Below, in pieces: positions 47,287-59,519 of a DNA stretch of 64,000 nt. This DNA comes from Malania oleifera (Eukaryota; Streptophyta; Magnoliopsida; Santalales; Ximeniaceae). Location: positions 31,794,214-31,858,213 of the forward strand of contig NC_080417.1 of NCBI RefSeq assembly GCF_029873635.1, given 5' to 3'. Under the pieces are notes generated by a model that did not search any database, had not been told where the DNA came from, and saw only the letters and a list, made by a program, of their open reading frames with translations. Position numbers and translations under genes: made by a program. The stretch's first letter is position 1. Each line of letters opens with the position of its first letter.

Positions 47287-48611
47287 TGTAATGCCCTGAA
47301 CCCTCCAAGTGGGGCTCAGGGTGTTATGTGTTCCATTCACCTATCTCTGATACCATAAATATCATCCAAGCAGTTGAATATAATTAAACATCCTCAAATT
47401 AAATACTAGAGTACTATATTACATGACCAAAAAGGAATTCCATCTCTCCATATTACATAACCAGAATTTTAAAACATAAACTTAAAGACTATAAAGTTCT
47501 TATAAACACTCACACTACACGACGCTAACCAACCATGCCCTGAGCTTGCTAAGCTCAATCACGCAAAGGTCCTGAAAAATGAGTTATATATTGGGATGAG
47601 ACACTTCTCAGTAAAGATGGAATAAATTATTATTAGTGTGTGGCAACATAAGTTTTAGTGTATACAAAATATACTCGTTTATTAATTAACAGCAACAAAA
47701 AGGACGCTTATAACTATACTCACACACATTCAACATTAATCATACCACATAATTTGCATACACATACACCACAGCACATCCACATTTACCATACATTCAA
47801 TCCACATTCATGCACTCACACCCATAATTGAAAATGCATATTTACTTCACAACTCGTGGTTCTCAAGCCATCCCTCCCCATCGTTCCCCCCACATTCTTA
47901 CTTCACATACTTCCACAGTCATAACATACACAACCCTAATCATAGTAAAACAATAAGACAACCTCCTCATGTCTGCCAAAGCCTACCTCATTTATATAAA
48001 TGACAATATAACGACCTCCTCAAATCCTACCAACGTTATATTGCAATTTATAACAAGTACAATATAACGAACTCCTCACTCCTGCCAATGTTATACTGCA
48101 ATTTACATGAATAACCATATAACACCATAACATATCAGTTAAATGCACCACAACAATCATAACAAGCTTATTAAAAAAAAGATTAATCTCATGCCACACG
48201 ATTTAGGCATTAAACCATAATATAATAACCAAAAATCATCGTTTCCATATGCCTAAATAATTCAAAAAATTCATATATAATATTTTGGTATCCAAAATCT
48301 CAATTTAATCGGTTAATCATTGAAATAACAATTATTATAAAATCCCTAAACTCATAAACGTCAATTTAATCAACTTATAATAATAATAATAATAATAATA
48401 ATAATCCAAAATCCAATTTCCATATATCTAAATAACCAAAAAATATATATATCAATTTCTGTAATCACATATTAAAATTTAATCGGTTAATTTATAAAAA
48501 AATTTTACATAATTTATTCCCCTTACCTTAGCCTTGGAGTGGTGCCTAGGATCCCTAGTGTATTCGTTTTTCAATTTGACTTACGGTTTTAGAGAGAGGG
48601 AGTGATTGTTT

Positions 48612-48645
<34 letters not shown>

Positions 48646-48734
48646 GGCGAGAATTTTAGGGGGGTGTCTCAGTTCCCTTTTGATTTCAATTGAAATCAAA
48701 CTCAGGAAGCTTGCTTCATGAGTAAGCATCTAAC

Positions 48735-48767
<33 letters not shown>

Positions 48768-48860
48768 TGTTATATTATTTAATTAATAATTCTTATTAAT
48801 TTATTATTTTATTTATTTTATTTTTATTTTTATTTTTATTTTTATTTTCGAGTTACTACA
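47287..48860 (-). mobile_element. 3' LTR of the non-autonomous element
   Basis: On the minus strand it starts TGTAGTAACTCG and ends GGGCATTACA. It includes a 22-bp perfect palindrome centred on CAATTG (48679-48700), a GA tract (48616-48643), an AT tract (48733-48770) and a TAA microsatellite (48376-48405). Confidence 0.9.
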
Positions 48861-48877
48861 TTCTCCCCTCCTTAAAA
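48861..48877 (-). other. PPT of the non-autonomous element
   Basis: On the minus strand TTTTAAGGAGGGGAGAA abuts the start of the 3' LTR. Confidence 0.8.
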
Positions 48878-49362
48878 GAATTTCGTCCTTGAAATTCGCT
48901 AATCAATCCTTTTGCCTAACTCTAAAATTACCTAACCATCCTCATACCACAAATTTCAATATACTCCACAGATATACATAAATACATCACTTAGAATCAA
49001 ATAAATCTATTACTTGATCAAACACCCAACTTGACCTTAAACCGTCAAATCACAACACCTAAATTACCAAAATTCTCTTTCAAATGCTTATCCTCATAAA
49101 TCAACCAAACTAACATTTGAGTTCTAATTTCAAGTTCTAGTTTCTCTGCTCGGAAACATCACCGTCAATGGATTTACCGTGATTTTCTAAACCCGTCGAC
49201 TGATTCAGAAAATTATAGAAGTTCGTCAAGGAATTTCTGCCTCTAGGCTACGAAACAAAACTCAAAATTCCTATTAGTATCCTAATCTACCCATTCCTAT
49301 CCCCATCCTAACTCAAACCTATACTCTGGTAAAATCATCTGTTAAAGTCTGTAGAACCGCTA
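48878..49362 (-). other. Internal region of the non-autonomous element
   Basis: About 485 bp with no ORF above background. The phrase AATTTCGTCCTTGAAATTC next to the PPT is common beside 3' LTRs of plant elements. Confidence 0.7.
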
Positions 49363-49375
49363 GGCTCTGATACCA
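49363..49375 (-). other. PBS of the non-autonomous element (initiator tRNA-Met)
   Basis: The minus strand reads TGGTATCAGAGCC two bases after the end of the 5' LTR, complementary to the 3' end of plant initiator tRNA-Met. This fixes the element's orientation. Confidence 0.9.
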
Positions 49376-49377
49376 CT

Positions 49378-50542
49378 TGTAACGCCTCGAACCCGCCAAG
49401 TGAGGCTTAGAGTGTTATGTGTTCCATTCACGTATCTATGATGCCATAAATATCATCCAAGCAGCAGAATATAATTAAACATCCTAAAATAAAATACCAA
49501 AGTGCTATATTACACGACCAAAAAGAAATTTCCATTTTTCCATATTACATAACAAAAATTTTAAAACAATATAAACTTAAAGACTTTAAAGTTCTTACAA
49601 AGACTCAAACTACACTACACTAACCACCCTGCCCTGAGCTCGCTAGGCTTGATCACGCAAAGGTCCTAAAAAATGAGTTGTATATTGGGTGAGACACTTC
49701 TCAGTAAATATGGAATAAATTATTATCAGTGTGTAACAACATGAGTTTTAGTGTATACAAAATATACTCGTTTATTAATTAACAGCAACAGTAAGGACTT
49801 TTGTAACTATACTCACACACATTCAACATCAATCATACCATAGAATCTACATACACATACACCACAACACATCCACATTTACCATACATTCAATCCACAT
49901 TCATGCACTCACACCTATAATCGAAAATGCACATTTACTTCACACCCCGTGGTTCTTAGGGCATCCCTCCCCATCGTTCCCCCCACGTTCTTACTTCACA
50001 CACTTCCAAAGTCACAACAAACATACCCCTATTCATAGTAAAACAGTAAGACGACCTCCTCATGTCTACCAATGTTATACTACAATTTACAGGATAGATA
50101 ATAAACGAACTTCTTATTTCTTGCCAATGTTATATTGTAATCCCTTTTCAACATTTACTAGAAAACCAGTATATCACAAAACATAATCTCTTAGATATGT
50201 CATAAAATACCACTCTACATAATCTTACTATAACCAGTACCATACCATGAAAATCCTAATAGGTTTAATTCAAAATTCCCATTTCCATATGCCAAAATAT
50301 TTAGAAGAACATATATATAATTCATGTAATCTCATATTACAGTTTAATCGATTAATTTATAAAAATTCCTAACATAATCTATTCCCCTTACCTTAGCCTT
50401 GGAGTGGTGCCTAGGATCCCCAAATGATGATTCCACTCCGGTTAAAATGACGAGGATTGAAGTTAGGACCCCATGGTGGTGTTCGTTTTTCGATTTGGCT
50501 TACAGGTGGAGAAAAATTTTAGAGAGAGGGGGTGAGTGTTTA

Positions 50543-50591
<49 letters not shown>

Positions 50592-50788
50592 GGCGAGAAT
50601 TTCAAGGGGTAGTCTGTTCCCTTTTGATTTCAATTGAAATCAAACTCAAGAAGCTTGCTTCCTGAGTAAGCATCAAACATATATATATATATATAAAATA
50701 TTATATTAATATATTAATATATTATATTCTTTAATTACTAATTCTTATTAATTTATTTATTTATTTATTTTTTTCCCGAGTTACTATA
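49378..50788 (-). mobile_element. 5' LTR of the non-autonomous element
   Basis: Homologous to 47287-48860 with deletions. The palindrome recurs at 50623-50644. Its minus-strand start is TATAGTAACTC, a G-to-A change from TG at the terminus. A GA tract lies at 50549-50590. Confidence 0.9.
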
Positions 50789-50793
50789 ATACC

Positions 50794-52098
50794 AACGTAG
50801 AGGAGGATTTGAAATGGGAACCCCATGCACTGCCAATATTATTCCTCTTTCAAGTAGCTGAGGAAATAGCTCGGCATACGTCATTGGGATGGGATCTATT
50901 TTTTGGAAATTTCTAGGAACATTCCTGTCACATGTCTACAAATTCTGACGGGTCGGTGTGGGGCCAAGAGGCACAAATTGGGGCCTTATGCCCGCATGCA
51001 TTGCCTGATTTACAGTGCGTTCAAAAATGAAATTTCTCTTAGGCCACTGATTATGGCCTCTTTGGTACTGACTTTTCTAGTGATACCGCTCTTGGATCAT
51101 TTTGGTCTTTTTTGTTTCTTCCTATTGGTCCACTTCTTACTTGGACCTGTTTCTGAGCTACCACTTTTGGCTTTCCCGGACTTTATCGCTGTCTCTATCC
51201 TTTCTCTTGTAGACACGACATCCATGAAGTTCTAAGGGGTAGCCCCCAAAAGATGCCTAAAGTAGGGATCTTTCAATGTGTTCATAAATAGGGAAATTGC
51301 CTCCCTGTCGCCCAGTGGAGGGTTCACCTGGATAGCAGTATCTCTCCACCTGTACGCATCTTCTCTGAACGTTTTAGTGGGTTTCTTTTCCATCCCTTTT
51401 AAGGTCATGCAATCAGGTGACATCTCTATCACATGGAGATACTGGGTCATGAAGGCGTTGACCAAGTTTTTCCAGGTGCGAACCCGGGCTCTATCCTATT
51501 GTATATACCGCCTGATAACCACCCCGGTTAAGCTGTCCTAAAAACATTGCATCATCAGCTTCTAATTATCTGAATATGCTGCCATTTTATGACAATATAA
51601 ACGTAGATGAGTCAAAGGACAATGGGTTCCATCAAACTTTTCAAAATTTGGGACTTTGAACTTTGGTGGTAGCGTTACCCCCAGCACTAGAAAAAGGTTA
51701 GTAGGATCGATGGAGCCAAATGCATTAGTTCCTTCCATTGCTCTCAAACGATCTTCGAGCATATCACGACAGTGTTCAGTCTCGGATCTATTCATCACCA
51801 TATCAAGAATCACTATCTGAGGTGCTCCAGCCACCGGAAACCCCTGCATTGGTATAGTAGGGATGAATGGGGGGATATTTAGCATCGGGCACTTCGTGAT
51901 GACAGGTAGTGGAGCTGATGTTTGTCCTTAAATAATGGTGAAACCTAGAGCATGCGTGGGGCACAAATTTTCCTCAGAATTGACCTGCACTTCCTTTCCT
52001 ATAAGCGTGAGCAACTTTAGAATCCTGCTCATTTTATCGTTTATTTCTTCTTGTCCTTGTTACAAGCCCATAACCCTACTTTTTAGTTGTTCACCCAT
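50794..52098 (-). pseudogene. Ogre-like gag, N-terminal and core part
   Basis: The start ATG at 52098 begins MGEQLKSRVMGL and is followed by an in-frame stop. The core reads KFKVPNFEKFDGTHCP near 51640, RTWKNLVNAFMTQY near 51470 and AYRWRDTAIQVNPPL near 51340, the retrotransposon gag fold that forms the capsid. Stops occur near 51929, 51560, 51525 and 51230. At 50794 the frame meets the non-autonomous element and resumes at 47281. Confidence 0.85.
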
Positions 52099-52412
52099 AA
52101 TTCTCGCTTTTCTTCAAGTGTTGTAAGGGTGAGTAGAGGCCTCAATTTTTGCAATCTAGTTTTACTCCTTGCTTCTGTATAGAAAATCCTTTCTTTAGAA
52201 CAATGATGTATGAGTATTCTATGTAATGGATGTTCAATGAATGGATGCAATTAGTGCATAAATACATACAAATAAGACATGAATATGTATGCAACCTAGT
52301 GTGCTTTAGCCAAGGTTCACAGAAAAGATCACCATCATTTCATTACAAATTTTGCTCTTTTAAAAGAGCTTCTTCATATAACATTTCAAAATACAAAAAG
52401 ACCCTAAATGAT

Positions 52413-54179
52413 TTAAGCAGATCTCGGATCTAGATTCCCGGGCTTCCCCCTGTCTATGTAGCTCGTGCCTTCTTGAGCTGATTTCGATCTTTGATGCGCT
52501 GCATTGGTTACCTGACATTGCAAAGTTCAAAACTTGGCTTCCCAGTATTTGGCTTTGGTTGCGCAAGGTTCCATCTTATCCAACAATTGGTTATATTTGT
52601 CTTTCTACTTATCCCACTGACTCTCCAATTCCTATATGTAGAGGGATTTTCCTTTAATTTCAGCTTTGGCCTCTTCTAACATTTGGGATTTTAAAGCAAG
52701 TTTTTTTTTAAGCGAGCGCCTTTCCTTTCTCAGAGCCACTATTTCCTTCTCTGATTGCACGCACTGAGTTTTTTGTTTCTTGATTTTTCTATAATAGAAG
52801 GTGACTAGCTTCTCCTCCCTTTGCGTCATCCATTGGTCTTTCATTATTGCTCCTATGGTTTTTTCTTCTACTAAGCGCAATCCTTCTTGCAATTCCCACT
52901 ATATATCTTCCACTAGGGCTTTAGTTTAAGCTGCGGTGATTTTTGGTCTTTGCTTGGCCTGTGGATTCACTTTGTTGGCCAACCATAGTTCATAGTTTCT
53001 TCAAGCACCTAAATCCTGATAGCTTGATTCTATTAAGTACATGTGTTTCCAGGCCACTGCAAATTCTTGAACTTGCTTTTTATTATCACCAGCTTTATAC
53101 ATGAATTGAGAATCCGCCAGTCCATGCATCATGGGTACAAACTGAATTGCCCCTACTTGCCTTTTGAACATGAGGGGTGCATAAGATATCCCCCCCCCCA
53201 AGGACCTAGCAATGGTACCCAAGAGAAATTCCCACACATGTATATGACATTTGACCAGCTCATCCATGGTGCTTTCCAAACGAGCCCCCTGCTGACTAGG
53301 TGACGTAGCCTTGCCTTCCATTCAAACTTATTGGCTTGTTCTTCCCACCAGACTGTTCCGAATTCAGCTAAAGGGATTCTTAGCGTCGAGAAGGTAGTAC
53401 GAAAGGATCCCTGGATGCATGGTAAGTGGCTCATTACCCATACATACAGTAGTGGTACACAACATTTCAACCTTGTTCGCCTCCTAATCTGACAATCATG
53501 AAGAGATCAAAAAGTTTCAGCTAGAATTCCATGGATTGGATTGACTCCTTTTTGCACTTGTGCCACAAAAGAAACTGTTGCATGGTCGATGGTTCCTAGT
53601 CCTTCAGAAATATGACCAGGTCGCAGATAGCAAGGGCTAGCATATGCAAATGAGCCTCCTCCTTGTCTTTTTCTTCCATCAGCTCCTTTAAATATTGCCA
53701 AGTGATTTTCGTATCTTCTGCCTTTTGAATTTTAACCCCGGCAACGTCATGCAATTCTTTCACAAAGGATGTTTTGGCATGTACATACGTCTTGTAGGGT
53801 GTTTGCAGCTTGGCTAGATGCAACAGCGAGGTACATTCTTCGATGGTTGGAGTCATGTCCACCCCATCCATGGTGAAGCAACAGTACGAAGGATTCCAGA
53901 ACTCTATCAACACTTTAATCACATGAAGGTTCACCAACACATATAGCAGGAAGCCAATATGCTCGTATAGCTAAGAAAATTTCAAACGGCACAAAGGCGA
54001 CCACCCCTTCCAGATAATTTTCAATTCCTCCAAAGAATTAGACCGAGTATTATGTTGACCCAATCTAATAATTCGATCACAAATTCTTTGCTCATGCTGT
54101 CACCCCATTGACTCTGTTGATTCTTTAAGTATGACTGCACTATGTATTCCTTTTCATGGGTAACAATCGTGCTTTCCAT
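52413..54179 (-). pseudogene. Ogre-like ORF1 (extra ORF before gag)
   Basis: From an ATG at 54179, and after frameshifts, conserved phrases follow: EFWNPSYCCFTMDGVDMTPT near 53890, then RLRHLVSRGLVWKAPWMSW near 53290 and FSWVPLLGPWGG near 53220. They resemble an uncharacterised plant domain found in ORF1 of Tat/Ogre elements and related to plant mobile-domain-like proteins. The C-terminal part (52892-52632) is charged and heptad-like, probably a coiled coil. Several frameshifts and stops are present. The function of ORF1 is not established; the domain assignment is from memory of phrase patterns. Confidence 0.7.
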
Positions 54180-54886
54180 GAATGACTTAAATCTTTTCCA
54201 GAATCTCAGTTAAGTAGAATGTATGCCTACATGTATGCAATGTGTTAGTCAAAATATCATTCATTTCAAGGCTATATTCACAAGCATAAAGTCATGCGGA
54301 GAAGGATGAAGCTTCTGTCCCAAACCCGAGGTAGAGCCATATAGGGTTCTTCGAGGTTCTATCCTAAATAGGGAATCTTGGATATTTATGTGTGGTTTAA
54401 GCTCTAATACCTATTGACAAAAGGTTCCCAATCTGACCTCTATCTTCACCCAAAGGATTCGGATAAAGTTCAAACTAAGCGGAGTGGTTCGTGGTCCCCC
54501 ACAAGCCGTACCACGTGGGGACTGGCATTATTACACTCATATCTAGTCCTAACAGGTAAAGCCCAAGTATAAAGCATGTGAAAGTATGTGAACTCATCAT
54601 TTTAGCCTAATCCCTATACCCCACATTTATTCACATACTTATTTCATAAATGGAAACAAAAATACATCGTTAATTAAATATAGTCACATGCTTATGAAGA
54701 TAAATATTCATAATGTACTCAAGCATACATATACAACTAAGTATTCACCACAATATTCACAAAACATGTTCAACAATTATTCACAAGTATATACCACATC
54801 CACAAAACAAGAATGAGAAATTAAAAGGTTGATTATATTTGAATTTGTGATAATTAACAATTAATTACTGTCTCAACTCTTTAAAA
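54180..54886 (-). other. 5' untranslated leader of the Ogre-like element
   Basis: About 700 bp between PBS and ORF1, AT-rich with no recognised feature. Confidence 0.6.
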
Positions 54887-54904
54887 TCCCCAGCGGAGTC
54901 GCCA
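54887..54904 (-). other. PBS of the Ogre-like element
   Basis: The minus strand reads TGGCGACTCCGCTGGGGA, three bases after the LTR end. This site type is common in Tat-lineage elements; the primer tRNA is not assigned here. Confidence 0.75.
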
Positions 54905-55264
54905 AGCTATCACGACGTCCCCGGGAGCGAGGGTGCCCCAAGGTGGGTGAAATAAAAGGTGGTTTTAATTTTTGTGAAAAAGGGAGGGTGGAATCGCCAC
55001 TAACCTTTTTGGAGTATGGTTAGAACACTTGATTACTACCCAATTAAGGGTAGAATCGGTCTGCATATAGCAAAGCAGGGATCGGGAGTTTGGTTATGTG
55101 AGGGGAAGGTACTAGCACCCCCTACACACCCGTTCTTCGAACGATAACTAATTAATTAAAAATTATCCCTCAAATTAAATTTAATAGCCTTTTAAATTAC
55201 TCCCCTTGAAAAATTGCAAAAATGCACATACACATGCAAAATACTAAACCACACAAATATTTAC

Positions 55265-55265
<1 letters not shown>

Positions 55266-55321
<56 letters not shown>
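55266..55321 (+). repeat. (AT)n microsatellite
   Basis: About 28 uninterrupted dinucleotides inside the Ogre-like LTR. Confidence 0.95.
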
Positions 55322-55323
<2 letters not shown>

Positions 55324-56439
55324 CCTCATAACAAAGGCATGCAATATTCCGAAGAGCCCACGCTCCTTTTTGAAGTTGTAGGGAAATAAAATCAAGAAAA
55401 TATTTAACAAAAATAAATTCCCAGATTTTTGAAATTTTTTAGGATTTTTCTAAGAAAAAATATTTTTAGGAATCTTGGGAGGTTTTTGAACTCAATTGGG
55501 ATGAAAAGTTTGTAAAAACAAATTTTTTATCACAAAAATATTTTTTTCTAATTTTTCTAATTTTTTTGTGATTTCTCCATATTTTTCCCGAATTTTTAAA
55601 TAATTAAATAACATAATATGAAAAATAATTAAGGAAAATAAAGAGAACCAAGTCAAAAATATTTTTATAATTTTCTCTTGATTTTTCTGATTTTTTTGTA
55701 ATTTTTCCAAATTTTTTTGTGAATTTAAATAATATAATACAAATAATAAACAAAAATACTAAAAGAAACTAGTTAAAAACCAACTTAAGAGGTCAAATGG
55801 TCCGAGGGGAGGACCGGCTAGGGGGCCAAAGGGTTTAAAGCTAGGCCACGTGGCGGCTGCCGATTGAGGAGCACATATAGGTGAGGATTGGTGAGGTGGC
55901 ATGATCAAGACTATCCCTGAAAAGTAAGTATCCGACGGTTGAGATGAGATCGCGTAGTGCCATAAATGCATGGAGGGTAAGGAGCCACGTGCTGGCAGCC
56001 AGGCTGTTGACCCTACAGGTCATAGTCTATTTTGATTATGACAAATACTCAAGTATTTAATGTCTATCAAGTTTGTGTGCAGGTCTATATGAGCAGATCA
56101 CTTGATAGCATATAAAGACTCCAAGTCTAAAGACCTAAAAGAATTCTTTTTTATTGTAATCTATATTTCATTATGTCGAGTCTGTAATAGTAATATAGGA
56201 AATGGTCTGAAATAATTGATGTGCATCATGCATGTAGGAACTTATAAGCTCAAGACCATAGACCTTAGGGATCACCCTTGGTCAACCAATGCCGGATTTT
56301 TGGGACCATTTCAAAATGACCTTGGATGGACCTTAGGTTCCCACACTTAAGTGCACAAAGCTCTACATAGTTCTCATATTATCAAGAAAATATAAGTGCA
56401 AAGAAAATGACCTTAGGTAAAAATCAGAAGGCATTCGGG

Positions 56440-56800
56440 CAACCAAACCTGGCAGTTCAAACTGCCTCGTTCAACCGAACTGTGGATGGGTCAAAGTGTT
56501 GACCTGAGTTCGGCAAACCGAACAAAAAATGAACATATCTTCCACGGGTGACCGAACCTATGTCAGGTACTTTCCCACCAATTCGGGCGCCTAAACTTCA
56601 GTGTTCAAATCATCATCGGGTGACCGAACACATGAGTTCGGTTAACCGAACTTCAGACCGAGCACCCGAAACGCAGACAGAATGGGAATTGCCTTGGTTC
56701 ACCAAACCGATCCTATACTTGGGCACCCGAACCTTGAAAATAACTTTTCAAGTTGTATCTGTTCGGGCGACCAAACTAAGGTTCAGGCACCCGAAAACTC
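56440..56800 (+). promoter_or_regulatory. Array of ~12 GGGCRACCGAAC-like motifs
   Basis: About twelve variants of a 10-12-bp motif (GGGTGACCGAAC, GGTTAACCGAAC, GGGCACCCGAAC and others) occur in about 350 bp, upstream of the TATA box. Similar arrays lie at 42535-43020 and 43985-44340 in the composite LTR. Confidence 0.6.
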
Positions 56801-56896
56801 TCGAATTGTTTTATATTTTTACCATGGTTAAGATGGTTAAACAGGGTTATTTTTACTAAACCGTTTTAAAACAAATTTTAGAATGCCCTATATATC

Positions 56897-56941
56897 CCCA
56901 ACGGCTATAATTTTGTCAATGCCTATATATACAAGTTCATT
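56897..56941 (+). promoter_or_regulatory. MSA-like box plus TATA, solo LTR
   Basis: CCCAACGGCTA at 56897-56907 fits YCYAACGGYYA; TATATATA is at 56934-56941, 37 bp after the start of the box. Confidence 0.55.
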
Positions 56942-58500
56942 TGCAAGGATTAGCAGAGAATTAGCAAAGTGATTAGTGAGTAATCCTCTGAAAATTTCCA
57001 AACTCTATTCTCTCATACTAAGTCCATAACACTCAAATACCTCCCTTCTTTTGAGACATCTTACATTGTAATTATTTTATTCATCATTCTAAATTGCTAG
57101 ATACCCTCACTTGCATTTGTGGTTTTGATTTTTATTACAGGGTTGAGCAAAGAATTTTCCCCTTGATTTTGTCAATAAATCTTTGGTTGGGAAAAATTCC
57201 TACAGCTAAGTGGGTCTTTGCATTTGGATTGCAAGATTCATTAGGCTTATATATTTGTGTGCAAAAATATTTTACAAGCTTTGAGTTGAATATCTCTTCA
57301 TGCATTGATATTGAGAATTTTTTTTTTTTTTAGATATTCTAGATTGCTATTAGTTCAAATCTTTGAAACCCAAAACTGAGATTGAGATTTTATCTTTGCT
57401 TAGTTTCAAAGATTAGCTTGTAGATACACTCTTGTGCTTGATTGACTATAGACATAACTTTGAGTGTTGATTGCACACGTAGAGCACCGAGCTTATAAAT
57501 TCCTACATTATTGGTGTGCATTGATTAGTGTTTGTGTTTAGAAGTACAAATCAGCTTATGTAAGAAGCATTTTTGTGGACGCAAAAATTTACATTTGTTA
57601 TATTCCAAGCGTGGGCCTGAAGAGGGAGACTAGCCCTGTAGAATAGTTTCGAATTGGCTTAGATCCGGTTAAGAAAACTAGGTGCACCATCCTGGTAAGG
57701 TGTGGTTGTAGGTTGAGGTCAGCCCCATGAATTAACCTGATTGTAACCGGTGCCGCTCCACCCATTAAGTGAGCATTAGTGGAATCCTCGGACTTACGAG
57801 CTAAAGGCGGGGACGTAGGCACAGTTGGCCGAACCCTAATAACATGTCGTGTGTGCACTTCACTTTTCCGTAATTTATTTTCTGCATATGTATGTTATTT
57901 TATGAATATTGTGCATGATTTAATTTCCACATATTATCTGCACATTTGAGTTTATGCGTATATAGAAAGACCCTAGGTTCTGAAATACTACTGTTGGATT
58001 AGCCAAACCTAGGACAAAATTTTAAATACCCAATTCACCCCTCTCTTGGGAATACACCAAAGCCAACACAGGCGGTTGAGTGTACGCGATAGGGATTAAT
58101 GACGGGGCGTCATCCTATCCATTGTGGTGAAGCATAGATCGAACGGTAGGACTAAGGAGCGCTTGGATGTGTGACGTGGCGTGATATCAGCCTTTGTCAG
58201 AAAGCACAGATCGAACGGCCGAAAATTGGTACACACGGATTGGCAGCGTGGCAAGATCCTGGCCGTGTAAGGAAGCACCGATTAAAAGGTCATCAAGAGG
58301 CCATGTAGCTTATGAAGGAGCGATGGAGGGGAAAACCACGTGTCACGATCTTACGGTCCCTAACCAGGACATATAAAAATCAAAATTTTTCATTTTTGTT
58401 CATTTTTTTACTCTCTCTTCCAACGCTCCTCCCTTTCTCTTCTCTCTCCCTTCCTCTCTACGAATGAAACCCTAGGGTTTTTGCAACTCCCTCTCTCTCT

Positions 58501-58653
58501 CTTCCCTCTCTTTGACACTTTCTAAACCCTAGCTCTACCTGCAAACCCCTCTCTGCTCTCTATCATCTCTTCTCTCTCTCTCTCTCTCTTCCCTCTCTTT
58601 GACACTTTCTAAACCCTAGCTCTACCTGCAAACCCCTCTCTGCTCTCTATCAT

Positions 58654-58674
<21 letters not shown>
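58501..58674 (+). repeat. 87-bp tandem duplication
   Basis: Two practically identical units start at 58501 and 58588 (CTTCCCTCTCTTTGACAC...). A CT microsatellite follows to about 58693. Confidence 0.95.
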
Positions 58675-58695
<21 letters not shown>

Positions 58696-59519
58696 ATTCG
58701 AAAAGCCTAATGCTCACTCCCTAATCTCTGGTTGCAGCTCTCTTCTTCCTCCCCTCAGAACTTCCTCTCTGCAACCATGCGAGCCATCTTTGAAACCCCA
58801 AACCAAATCCCCTCTAACTCTCTTCTCTTCCTCTAAAGTCCTTCAAAGCTCTTTGAAACCCTAGGGTTTTCTTCTATCTCTTTCTTATCTTCTCTCTTTA
58901 ACCGAATGAAAAGGAAAATCGTAGATCCCTTCGATCTTCCTCCTAATCTCTCACTCTCCCCTCTGTTATCACTTGGAACCCTAGATCCACATCTCTTTTA
59001 CCTCAAGTTATTTCTTCTCTCTCGTTCTTTACTTAAAACCGAAGCTCAGGTTTTAGAACTTGAAACTCCCTTTCCTCACTCACTGCCTTCTCGAAAACTC
59101 TCTGAGAAGCTTTAGTTTCAAACCCCCCCCCCCCTTTCTCAGGCTCTTATGATCAGATTTGAACAAACTTGGAGCCTTTCAATGAAACTAAGGTGAACAT
59201 TCGGGGGGTATTTCGAGGGAAACGATCGATGTAGATCTCATAGAGGTCCCTTCAGATCCTGAAGATGTTTGAAAAAAGATAAGTTTTCTTTTCCTTTCTT
59301 ATTTTGTTTTTTTTAGATTTTTTATATGCCTAATTACCTATGTGTGTAAGGTTTAGTGATGTGAATGCTGTGGATATTATTGATGCTGTGAACTTGGATT
59401 AGGGTTAGGGTTTTTGGCTTGTTAAGGTTAGGGTTAGGGTTAAGGGTGGAAGATGAGTTAACTCATCTTCACCCGGTGAGTGACACCAGGGTTGACTAGC
59501 ACGAGTCAACCTGGGGGGT

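Larger units (their letters stand above)
47287..50788 (-). mobile_element. Non-autonomous LTR retrotransposon
   Basis: LTRs at 47287-48860 (1574 bp) and 49378-50788 (1411 bp) are direct repeats around a 517-bp internal region. The perfect duplication ATACC flanks it (47282-47286 and 50789-50793). The PBS and PPT show it lies on the minus strand. The internal region has no ORF. It depends on proteins from another element. Large LTRs with a tiny interior fit neither the usual TRIM nor LARD size classes. It interrupts gag of the Ogre-like element, whose frame resumes cleanly. Confidence 0.92.
56005..58068 (+). mobile_element. Solo Copia-type LTR
   Basis: 2064 bp with TGTTG...CAACA termini and the perfect duplication CAGGC (56000-56004 and 58069-58073). 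It carries a motif array (56440-56800), an MSA-like box (56897-56907), TATATATA (56934-56941) and the downstream phrases GTGGAATCC, GGGGACGTAGGC and TTCACCCCTCTCTTGGG. It is closely related in layout to 43603-45684. Recombination between the two LTRs of a full element is the usual origin. Confidence 0.95.

Noticed and set aside
58906..59115. ORF of 69 residues in the Ogre-like LTR
   Set aside because: Lies in CT-rich leader DNA; no domain and no counterpart frame in the inverted LTR at 22008-24931.
59397..59450. Telomere-like TTAGGG repeats
   Set aside because: Only a few units, of the wrong plant type (TTTAGGG expected), inside an LTR with many AGGGTTT phrases.
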